Assembly (NCBI GenBank): GCA_005784505.1
Contig: VCAZ01000014.1
Location: forward strand, 1,578,741-1,642,740
Length of the DNA stretch: 64,000 nucleotides
Reading direction: 5' to 3'
Origin: Bagarius yarrelli
Taxonomy: Eukaryota; Chordata; Actinopteri; Siluriformes; Sisoridae
The notes below the pieces were generated by a model, which did no database searches, was not told the DNA's origin, and was given only the letters and a program-made list of their open reading frames with translations. Positions 22,322-33,307 of the stretch are shown one piece after another (position 1 is the stretch's first letter; every line of letters begins with the position of its first letter). The position numbers and the translations under genes are program-made.

Positions 22322-22665
22322 TACTTTATTCATCTTCTATACCTGCTTATTCCATAATTCGGGGTCACAGGGATCTGCTGGAGTCTATCCAAGTTGTCTC
22401 TGAAAGGGTGAAAGGCAGAAGGGGGACACCGTGGACAAGGCACCAGTGCATCACAGGGCCACACGCTCACACTCACTCCTATGGGCAAATTAGAATCACG
22501 AATCAATCTAACATACATGTTTTTGGACTGTGGGAGGAAATCGGAGAACCCGGAGTAAAACCCACACAAGCACAGGGAGAACATGCAAACTCCACACACA
22601 AAGACCCCTGCAAGGGAATCGAACCCGGGACCTTCGTGTTGTAAGGCAAGTCACCGTGCTGCCCT
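22322..22665 (-). repeat. Repeat-B, full-length antisense copy
   Basis: The plus strand runs from TTATTCATCTTCTATACCTG through GGGGTCACAGGGATCTGCTG and CAAACTCCACACACAAAGAC to the B-box complement GGAATCGAACCCGGGACC and GTAAGGCAAGTCACCGTGCT. This is one of the most complete copies. Confidence 0.9.
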
Positions 22666-22914
22666 TGAATTTAAATCTTTAACTTGGTGTATGTGATTCT
22701 GCTTTAAATTATATTACATTTTATTTACAAAAAAAAGAATTTTATCATCTTCTATCATCTCTTAAAGTAAAAAAAAAATATGACTTAAACACACAGTGAA
22801 ACTGAAACATTCCGCAACATAAACTGTACTTATGAACGAATATAAAAATGTGCTCAGTTGATCTGGATAAATAGCATCTGCAAGAAGCTAAAAATGTAAT
22901 TGTATATACTGGAG

Positions 22915-23290
22915 GTCGATCGATTATCGTCCTGGTTGATCATTGGATCAATATTAGGTATTTTTATCATAATCGATATCAGTCATTTTCAAAATCGTTT
23001 TTAAAATAAAATAATTACATTATGAATCTTACAATTTGCCTCTCGTAATCCACCAGTCAGTGTCTAGAGTAATCCCAGCCCACCTTCCATCTGATTTGTT
23101 AGGTGTCACAAATACGACCAATCAAGCTGGAATGCTAAAGGACTCTTACACCGAAAGCAATTGCTAACTGGAGCTTTCTCAGTGATAACGCATCAGTTGT
23201 CTCTGATGGATAAAGCAGAAGCCAAGCAGATGTTACTAAAGTTGCAATAAATCACAACTCACTACACAGAAATTGCAAAACACCTCAATA
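22915..23290. repeat. GATCAACCGATA family, copy 2, diverged
   Basis: GGTCGATCGATTATCGTC and TAATCGATATCAGTCATTTT correspond to the CGATA-rich end of the family. The right boundary is vague. Confidence 0.5.
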
Positions 23291-23322
23291 TGATCTATTT
23301 ATGATCACAAAATCCATTTATA

Positions 23323-23481
23323 TACAGTACAAATGATTTGATCCCCTGCTGATTTTGTATCTTTTCCCATTGACACAGAAACGAACAGTCTATAATTTTA
23401 TTGGCGGGTTTATTTCAACAGCGAGAGACAGAATAACAACAAAAACATCCAGGAAAAAACACATTTTAATGGATTTGTACT
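23323..23481. repeat. Solitary Tc1-like terminal inverted repeat
   Basis: TACAGTACAAATGATTTGAT, CCCCTGCTGATTTTGTATC and AGAGACAGAATAACAACAAA match the about 200-nt terminal repeats of the element at 33.8-35.3 kb. No partner end or transposase lies nearby. Confidence 0.8.
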
Positions 23482-23539
23482 GATATTTTGGTTGTGCTGT
23501 TGAAAAACCTCTTCTTCTCCTTTTCCTTTCGGTTGTTCC

Positions 23540-23885
23540 CTTTTAGGGGTGGCCACAGCGAATCATCTGTCTCCACCTAACCCTTTTCTCTACATCCTCT
23601 TCACTCACACTCACTAACTTCATGTCGTCCTCCTTCTCTCCTTCTCTCCTTCTTTGAGCAACAGTAGCCCAATTTCCGCCGGCACCCTGTTGGTCAACAG
23701 TGCCGGTGGCGGTCGTTGTTAACCCGGGCCTCGACCGATCCGGTATGAAATTCTGACTGATGATTGGCATATTAAGATTTGGCAAAGTTCTACGTCGGAT
23801 GGCCTTCCTGACACAACCCTCTCTATTTATCCAGGCTTGGGACTGGCACCGAAGTCACTGGCTTGTGACCCCTGTGGCTAGATTG
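23540..23885 (-). pseudogene. RTE-like LINE, internally deleted 3' end
   Basis: On the minus strand the end reads KRVRWRQMIRCGHP, the ORF2 C-terminus, then CACCCCTAAAAGGGAACAAC. Immediately upstream is a non-coding segment (CCGGATCGGTCGAGGCCCG, CAACAGGGTGCCGGCGGAAA) that I take to be the element's own 5'-proximal region joined to its 3' end by a large deletion. That joining is an inference. Confidence 0.7.
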
Positions 23886-24222
23886 GTTGTGCTGTTAGAA
23901 AACAATGATTGAAATTAAAGGTGTGAAAATGGCTGCTCTTCATCACGCAACACTGAATGTTTCATTCTGTATATATTCATATTCATAACACACAATATTA
24001 TATCATCTGTATATAAATATAAAATTTGATCAAGAGCAATTAAAAGATGTTGAAAGCTGAATTTTAAAAAGGTGTACAAGTGTGTATCAAATGTCTGAAG
24101 GGACCGGAGTAAGTTTTCTGTAGCTCCATGAAAACTACCTTTTTCCAGAGTAACAGAGGCTCAGCTGTGGTGGGGTAACAGCATCACTCTCTATCCGTCT
24201 GAGATTAGAGTCTAAAGAATGA

Positions 24223-24302
24223 GAGGATATAAGAGTGCAGATGTCAGTTCAGTCGAGAAGACTGTTCTTTTTATTAGAGACGTATAACTGCGAGGATATA
24301 AG
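24223..24302 (+). promoter_or_regulatory. Possible internal promoter: two GAGGATATAAG boxes
   Basis: GAGGATATAAG occurs at 24223-24233 and again at 24292-24302, 69 nt apart, 110-190 nt upstream of the coding exon. TATAAG followed about 25 nt later by TCAGTTCAG is TATA-plus-initiator-like. An alternative start for wscd1 without intron 1 is possible, but nothing confirms one. Confidence 0.25.
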
Positions 24303-24410
24303 TAGAACCGTACATTACTTCTCTCTGCTGCTCAACCTTCAGCTTTATCACCAGGAATAAAAAACTGAACAATGTGCTTTTATTTTACCCACTTTCTGTT
24401 TTCATTTCAG

Positions 24411-24972
24411 GTTCCCAAAGATTTCCCAAGTGAACAAAGAAGACACGAAATGGAGCACAGCTTTGTAGCGTTGACTGTAATTTTGTGCAGAAAGTCTTTT
24501 GTGAGAAGAGTTTTAAGATTTTGACTTCTATTTTTTTCTGTGATGACATTGTGAAACAAAGACAAAATGGCAAAGCCCTTCTACAGACTCCAACGCTTTT
24601 TGCGGCGGACTCAACTGCTTTTTCTCTTCTTGGGCGTGGCTTACATTATGGCAGGAAGTGTCCTTTTGCTGCAGAGATCAGGACTGGTGGTTTCTCAAAG
24701 GGACAGCTTGCTTCCTCCACCCTCGCTGCCTTCACCTCCTCGAGCACTTGGAGCTTCTGCTCTCAGGACTGGCTACGGTGTGATGGCTTCACGGTTGGGG
24801 AGAAAAGCGTATCAGGTCACTCAAGCGACTGACGGGAAAGAAGCACAATGGCTGATGTCACGTAACCAAGAGATCAGGCATCTTCGACGACGTTGGTTCC
24901 ACAGCCTGATGTCCGAACAGGACACCAACAAGGTTGAGAGAGTTACCCCGAAGAGGAAAGTGAGGCATAAAG
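24411..24972 (+). CDS. wscd1: wscd1 exon 2: 5' UTR, start codon, membrane anchor
   Basis: The acceptor TTTCATTTCAG is at 24410 and the donor CATAAAG/GTAATA at 24972. The first 156 nt are untranslated. The ATG at 24567 (ACAAAATGG) has A at -3 and G at +4, and is the start conserved in the family. It codes residues 1-135 and one base of Gly136: a basic cytoplasmic tail, a hydrophobic span at about 17-35, and a proline-rich stem. The stem contains the LRRRWFH motif near 105-112, which I also associate with WSCD1. Confidence 0.95.
24450..24554 (+). promoter_or_regulatory. Two upstream open reading frames in the wscd1 leader
   Basis: An ATG at 24450 opens a 24-codon frame ending in TGA at 24522-24524, and an ATG at 24543 opens a 3-codon frame ending at 24552-24554. 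Both close before the main start, so re-initiation or leaky scanning would be needed. The first ATG has A at -3 and G at +4 (CGAAATGG), a context as good as the main start. Confidence 0.6.
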
Positions 24973-26045
24973 GTAATAGTTACCTTTTAACTAATAAAAT
25001 ACAAGTCAAATACAGCAATTAGACAAGAATAAAACACTACAAAATATGTCAATCACGCAAATTTTTTTTAATGTAGAACGAAACCTTAGCACGCAATTTG
25101 AATTCATTCTTAAGGAGAAAATGTGTATCGCGTTACCTTTTTTTCATAATTATTAATGAAATAGGCCCACACCACCAATCGGTCATCAAATATGCGCTAA
25201 AAATGGCATAGCTTTCGCATGCATGCCTAATGTGACGCCCGTATTGTGAGTTAATGCTTTGAAAGGACTAAAAAAATTGTATTTCTCGCCTCCGGTTGCC
25301 TTTTCTTGGATGATAAAGTTTTGAACGGCTCCTGGACATACGCGCAACTTAGCCGTCATTCGGTTTGGTTCATTTGTACGCCAAATGTTTCATATGCTGA
25401 TGCAATTTTCTTGCTAAAATCTCTTTCCTTAAGGCAAAAGACAGAAAAGACAACATTTGTATGCTGAAGTTCCACTGTATATTTATAATTATGGAGATTA
25501 ACTTTTTAGAGAGATTAATTTAAATGAATGTTTTTTAACTTCCAAACAACAGAACTAGCTGTTCAGTAGAAATGGAAGTAAAGGCGCCCTTGAAAAGGGA
25601 CCTGTGCAGTGGCTGAGCTGCATTACTGCAAGATTTATTGCTTGCCGCGTTCCAGCTTCCTGTCAGCTTGTGTGTTTTTTTTTTATTGAATGTTATTTTT
25701 TTTTCTGGCATGAGAAAACCCCAAATCAGTTAGCTTTAATCACGTTGGGTAGTTTGCAGCTAAATGATATCCATCATCATATACACAGATTAAAAGAAAC
25801 TATGAGTTATATTTTTATTTTATTAGACAACAAACTGATTTAATCAGATACTTTGATAATTACAACATACGATAAGTACTAATTTTCATTTGTGTCATCC
25901 ATGAAGGGACCTACATCGGCTGTTTTACGGACGATGCCAAGGACCGAACCCTGAAGGGCATGGTGTTCTACGATTTCCGCAAAATGACCAGCACGCTATG
26001 TCAAGACACCTGCACAGAAAGGTACTGAAACATGTTATAGAAAAC

Positions 26046-26110
<65 letters not shown>

Positions 26111-27930
26111 TGTAGTACAAATCGTAGTCAGTCATTATAGGATGTAACCCTGAGGAGTGTGTGATGTGTCTGCTTTTGTTAGTGTGTCTGGAAACATTCT
26201 AATAAAGCAAGTAAACCAGACAGAGAAAAGTTCTAGATAGTTTTGAAACTGTTATGTTAAAGCTGATAAAAAAAAAAAAAAACTACCTAATTTGTAACCC
26301 TGTAGTGCGGTAGTTCTTTAATTAATAAATCAATACAGAAAATAAATAATGCTCTGTTCGAAGTATTTCACAATATAACATCAAGAAATGTAATTCAAAT
26401 CAGGAGTCGGGAAAATTTTGTCCTCCAAAACCAATAAAGTGATTGTGTCACTTCAGAACCGTGGGATTTGAAACAGGTCCAATTAGGGTGGTCCAGTTAG
26501 GGCCTTGACAGCATATGTGTTGAAAAAGTCTACAGTTATGGAGGTAACACCTGCTCTGTCATATCAACTTGGAGTTAACTGATCACTAGAGAGAGGCAGA
26601 GCGAGGCAGGATTTCCCCTGTTAATTCTTCACCAGTATGTCAGGGTTTAGTTGCTTATATTTCTGGCATTTGGAAGATGCTTTTATCCAGATAGACTTAC
26701 ATTTATCTTCATTTTTACTTAACTGAGCATGTGGTAGTTAAGGGCCTGGAACAGACTCCACTGTGGTGAGAAGCATTTCGAACCCAAGTTTATTTACAGT
26801 GATACTATATACAAAATACTAGAGCAGGAACATAGCAGGAACATAGCAGGAACATAGCAGGAACATAGCAGGAACATAGCAGGAACATAGCAGGAACATA
26901 GCAGGAACATAGCAGGAACATAGCAGGAACATAGCAGGAACATAGCAGGAACATAGCAGGAACATAGCAGGAACATAGCAGGAACATGAACTTACCACAG
27001 TGGTACAGGGAACAACAAACCACCAAGACAGGAGGATACAAGAGGGTATAAATGCACAAGACAAAACGAGGAACACCTGTGAACAATTAAGATCAAACTA
27101 ACCAATTACATAGACAAGAGGAAGCACATGACAGGAAGACATAAGGAACAAGGAAATAAACAAAACACTGCCTAGGCTAGCTAAAATAGCTAGCATAGTA
27201 TATCTTAGCTAGCTAGCATAGCTTAGCCTAGACACAAAACAAGCAATGAACATGAATCAACATAAAACAAGAAAAAACTTCTGAACAAAACTAAACAATA
27301 AACATAAAAACAGAAAAACAACTAAACAATAAACATAAAACAAGAAAACCAATAAAATAAACATAAAACAAGAAAAACCCAAAACAAGAACATGAAAACC
27401 TTACAGGGCCTTGCCCATGGGTCCAGCAGTGAAGCTTGGTGAAACCACAATCTTCTGATCAGCAGCCCAAAACTTTAACACCTACCAGCTGCCCCAAATG
27501 ACAAACCTTTTTCTTTGCAGTATGCAGTTGCCGGCAATGAGTTTGAAGGGTTAATATCTTAAAATACTATTTTTACTCAAAGGGAAATTGGCAGCCTGGG
27601 ATTTAATTCAATGCTTTGGCTGAATGTCATTCCGACGTGGTCATAAGATTTATGCAGCCGTAAGCAGTAAGTATTGTGTTTAAAGCATTCATCAGTACTT
27701 CAGGAATCAATGAGCTCTAACAAGAGGTGGAAAAACCTCTAACAACAGAAAGTTCACATGCCGGCTATAAGGAACAATTTATCAAACTCACTCAACTGAA
27801 TTATTCAGAACGACCGCCTTGTTGTATACGAGCTATCCTTTTTTTACAGATGAACTGACAAGAGCAATTTTTTTTTACCCATTAGTGCAAAATAAATGAA
27901 CAAAGGAAATGCATTTCAATTTAGAAAAGC

Positions 27931-28000
<70 letters not shown>

Positions 28001-31000
28001 TAACCACTTTCATGCCAAGAGTTGACTTTTTGCAGCATGACCATGGAGGTATTGAGTGCAGTCTATGTTTCAGATCATCCCGATGTTGTTCGATAGCTTT
28101 GAGTCGGAGTCACGGCTCTCCGTACTATATCTTTCTGGAGATTTAGTTCAGATAAATAAAAATGTGAAACTACTGCATATAAAATCAACCTATGCAGTTT
28201 TGTGGCAAAATATTGGGAAAAGATGACATTCAGGTCTGATTGTATGGGTGAACATACTTTTGGACATATAAGGTACTTAATCTTTTAGGCTTTGTAATTA
28301 GACTATGGCAAATAGACATAATTAGCTGGACCAATCAATATACACTATCCAGAAGAGGAGAGAAGGGTTTGCTTATGAGTCCCTTTTGGATTCTCTGCCT
28401 CATGGGGTTTTAAGAGGGGAGTGGGCCATTCTTTTGAATAGTTTCTTTATTTACTCTTTACTGTGCAGTTGGGGCCTTGCTCAAGGGCCCAGCAGTGGCA
28501 GTTTGCTGGTGCTATAGTTCAAACTTACAATAACAATTTAAACTCATATTAGCAGTTTGCTGGTGTGGAACTGCTAGCGCAGTGGGTTATGGTGTTGCAC
28601 TGCTAACTGGAAGATTGTGAGTTCGATTCCAAGCACCTCCAATATACCACTGCTGGGTCCCTGAGCAAGGCCCTTAACCTTCAATTGCTTAGTTATTATA
28701 AATGAGATAAATGTATCTTTGTATACGGGCGTCTGCCAAATAGTGTAACTGTAAATGCTGGGATTCTACATTATCCACCAAGCTACCAATTTTAGAACCA
28801 AAATCTACTAACACTATTTCTGTAAAGCTGCTTTGAAAGTGTAACTATTCTTAAAGGTGCCATGCAGGTAAAACTACATGGAATAAAGTTTCAGCAAAGC
28901 ATTTGCATTTATTCAGCTAAAAAAGGAATAAGATGCAAGCAGGCTGTCAGTATCTGCGTTTGAATGCTAATGGTTTGTTTAAGATGAGGTTGCAAAGACT
29001 GATGATAAATTTAGCAGCTAAAAGGAGCCGGCTGAGAAAAACAGGTAGGGGCTTGGGTTCGCTGTCTGCTGCTCAGCTCTTAATTTGCAAAAACAGAGCC
29101 AGAAAAGGATCGCTCAACGTTGCCATGGAAATGTATCGATGCCGTATATCGACCAGAGAAAGGATCTGGAAACGGTTGCTCAGTTTTATGTCCTCTGAGC
29201 ATTTTAACAGCTCTGGACCAGACAGAGACATTTATCAGAGCTACTAACTTTATACACCGCTGTCGCTAATGTGCGTCAGAGACATTTGTGATTGATGCAA
29301 ACGGCGTGTTGACGTGTGCAAAGGTTGCCTAGAGATTTTGTCCGGCTGTGGATTCAATGGCCAGGTGGCATCCTGGAGACAGCTGCCACTACAAAGAGGC
29401 GTCAGGCTGCACTCCACACCCAAGAGAGACAGCTAGGCAGATGTTTAATGCTGCAAGCTGGCCATTAACCAGATGCTAACCCTCTACAGGCTCTGTCTGG
29501 CTTGCAGATAGGACTGCAGAGGGAAAAAAAAACTGTGCTGTAAAAGAGTATCGCTCATCAACCCTGGATAACAGGGCCAGAATACAAGACACACACATCT
29601 GTATATCTAGAATCAGTATTATTTTTCTTATTAGAGCTGAATAAATGTAATAAATACTGATTTTACACCTACAGGTACAATTTCATATAAAAATATTACC
29701 AATATTACTGATTCCCAACAGCATGGTAGCTCAATGGTTAAGGTGTTGGACTGCTAATAGGAAGATCATAAACATAAACATAAACATGGAACAAACATAA
29801 AACATAAACAAAACAAACATTAAACAAAAACATAAAACAAACATAAAACACGAACAGTAACAAAAATATTAACATAAAACAAACATGAAACATATAAACA
29901 TGAAGCAAACATGAAACAAATATAAAACATATAAACAAACAAACATAAAACATATAAACTTGAAAAACATAAATCAAACAAAACAAACATAAAACATATA
30001 AACATGAAACAAACATGAAACATAAACATGAAACATACACATAATAATGGAACATAATTCTTACAGTACATAAGTTTAGCTAATAACTAACTTTAAACTA
30101 TAAACACAATTCAAGGAATTGTTTTCATGTTTTTTTATTTACAGTGGGTACCAATACGCCGGCCTGGAGTACGGATCCGAGTGTTACTGTGGCAACCGCA
30201 TCTCCGGCGCGCGGATAAAGGAGGAGGAGTGCAATCTGGACTGTAAAGGAGAGAAGGGTGCTGTCTGTGGGGGTGTGGCTCGACTGTCTGTTTACAAAGT
30301 GGAGGAGGTTCTTCTCAGCCACAGGAGATGTAAGTATGAGTCATAAGCTTATATTAGCATGCTTATTACTTGGTTATTATTAACTTTATCTCGAAAAAAG
30401 CTCCACGATGTTTAGAATTGACATCTTGTAATAGAAACTTGCAACCAAATGCAACAGAATTTACATTTACGGCATTTGTCAGACGCCCTTATCCTAGGTG
30501 TTACTGTTAGATCCGCAGATCATTTGGTACCGGTCTATTGATCATTTGGTACCGGACTGCAAAGAAAGAAAAAATGTGTTAAAATTGTAGTTATTTTTCA
30601 TTCATTAGTCTTTTGGTGCTTATGTTGAAAAATGACTGTTTCCGCCCCGCTTTACTACCGCACTTGACTTTGGCACGCTATTTCACGCATCAGCTAATAC
30701 TTGTGGGCCAAAACAAAATTTGCTGGAAAGTTTTTGAAAGAAGGAACGAGTAAATGATGGGACAGCAGAAAAGTCACAGACTGCCAAATAAAAGAAAGCT
30801 GCATTTCAAAATACCAAGATTCCTACCTGTTATTGTAATTCCCTAATTCATTCATTCACCCTAATTCGGGGTCACAGGGATCTGCTGGAGTCTATCCCAG
30901 CCGTCTCTGAAAGGGCGAAAGGCAGGAGGGGTTCCACGCCCTGGACAGGTCGGCCGGCCCATCACAGGGCCACACACACTCACACTCACTCCTATGGGCA

Positions 31001-32824
31001 ATTTAGAATCACCAATCAATCTAACATACATGTTTTTGGACTGTGGGAGGAAACCGGAGAACCCGGAGTAAAACCCACCCAAGCACGAGGAGAACATGCA
31101 AACTCCACACAGAAAGACCTAACAGTTCTAACCACTAAGCCACCATAGTATTGTTATTAGAACCCAAGCGCCTCTAAAAACAATTTCACTCATGAAATGA
31201 AACTTGCTGATTCATTTCCAGGTTTTAGTACTCGTTCCTGCAGCACTGTATTGTTATAACTCCATTACAGCTGAGCTGCATGGCACAGCATCTCATTTAG
31301 TCTCAGTTTTCAAACAGAACATTGTTATTGTGTTGGGTTTTTTTTTGTAGAACATCACCAAGGTAAGATTGGACAGTAGATAAAAAGATGCCAATGTCCC
31401 TTTAAAATATATTGATGGTGTTTTTAAAGTGTGTTGTTTTTTAAGCAGACAATGTACAGATTTTTGAATAACATCACACAGACAGACACACACATATTGT
31501 TAAAGTGTCACGAAAGTACAACTACATGTATCTGAATGTGATGTTGTGACGCTGTCGAATCTTTTCTGGCATTCAGAGTTAAAACTGAGGTTGGCTAGAC
31601 ATTTTCTTCTTCTTCTTTTTGTTCCTTTTGTTATATAACCAATACCAGGGGTGCCAAAATTGTTTAAAATGGGACAAGATTTAATTTACTGTTGTAGACA
31701 CACCTAGGGACACACCTTCTCATTTATTTCATAAATTCATTCATTCATTCATTTATATTCTATGTATCTATTTAAATAAATTGTCGTCAGTCACGTGTTC
31801 TGCTACTGCTACATCCGCTGGAAAAAATTTGTGCTGTCACTTATGCTGACATTGAGAAACTCATTGCATGATTTGTAAAGTGGTGTTTGACGGCCCACAT
31901 TCAAGTATAATACATTTCAGTAGACCAGCTGTGGGTTGTTTGAAAGTGGTTAAGGTGTTGGAATGCTAATTGGAGGATCGGGGGTTTCGATCCCAGTTGC
32001 CGCTGTTGGGGTGGGGGGGCCACTGAGCAAGGCCCTTAACCCACAATTGCTCAGTTGAATAAATAAGATTAATGTTAGTCGCTTTGGATAAGGATGTCTG
32101 TCATGTGTCGAAAACGTTCTATTTTTTTCCAGTTGATCAAAAAATCAGTACAATTTTTATATTACATTAACGCCATTTGGCAGACGTCCTTATCCAAAGC
32201 GACTTACATTTTATTACAACTGAGGAATTGGAGGTTAAGGGCCTTGCTCAGGGGCCCAGCAGTGGTAACTTGGCTGTGCTGAAAATTAAAAACCCTGGCA
32301 CTACCAACTTGCCCCTAATGATAACATTAACTGGGTGTTAAAAAACTTTTTTTGGACTAACGTTTATGCAGCTTCAAAAAAACTTTTTACCCTAAAACCA
32401 CATCAAATTATACTAAAAAAAACGAAAAGTTAACCTAAAAATATTATTTAAAAATGAAAATAACATAGAAATATTAATACAATTAAATTAAAAAAGAGTA
32501 GAAAAGAATAGATCAGAATACTTTTATTGTCGTTGTAGCTTTTGAAGCCGATGTCAGTATAGTGATTTCGCTGACTAAAGAAATAAATAACATAAAATTC
32601 GTAAACTTACTCAGGTTCACTTTTCATGGCTGTCCACCGACTCGCACAAGATTTTGTCAGCTTCTGAAGGTACCTGCAATTCAGATTGTTTTTTACGCAA
32701 AATTTCTTTGTATGCCTTTAAATTAAATTTTTTATTTGTAAGGCAAAAATTCGTAACAAATGACATAATAAGGAAAATAATGTCAGATTAGACACAGCAA
32801 CACATTATTATTCTGAATCACATA

Positions 32825-32862
<38 letters not shown>

Positions 32863-33270
32863 CTGTTATCCAACTTAATAGAGGTTATCCAGAAGGTGAG
32901 CTGGATTCTGGCTTCAGTTCTGTGAATAGCCATATGTCTGAGATTTGCTTTTCTGACCCCGGGAAAAACGTCTCTGGAACCGAACCAATACAACACAACA
33001 GCAGCTGCATCCTCTTCACCACTGATTCACACACTCACACATACTGTACGCTACTCACACACCACCCCAAGCATATTTCATGCCTTAAATAGACACTGTT
33101 CATTAATTTAAAATAAAAAATAGAAATGTGTATTGTACATTTTCCACGCCGCCCCTTGAAGCCGCTCTTATGGTGTAATAACTCCTACACGAAGCTGTGT
33201 CACTGTAGCGTCGGGCATTACAGTCTTTACCCCCGCAACTAGACTCACACAGCTTTTCGTTTTCAACACG

Positions 33271-33307
<37 letters not shown>

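Larger units (their letters stand above)
26650..27495 (-). repeat. SINE-A copy split by a later insertion
   Basis: The left part (26650-26753) ends in GTAGTTAAGGGCCT, and the right part resumes at 27408 with GGGCCTTGCCCATGGGTCC and the head complement. GGGCCT is present on both sides of the 655-nt insert, consistent with a short target duplication. Confidence 0.8.

Noticed and set aside
26794..27086. Three minus-strand frames coding Cys-rich repeats
   Set aside because: They are an artefact of an 11-bp tandem array, which keeps all frames open.
30119..30346. Reading the exon 4 frame as a stand-alone 75-residue gene
   Set aside because: Both ends run through consensus splice sites, and the middle is the second half of a WSC domain that joins in phase to exons 3 and 5.
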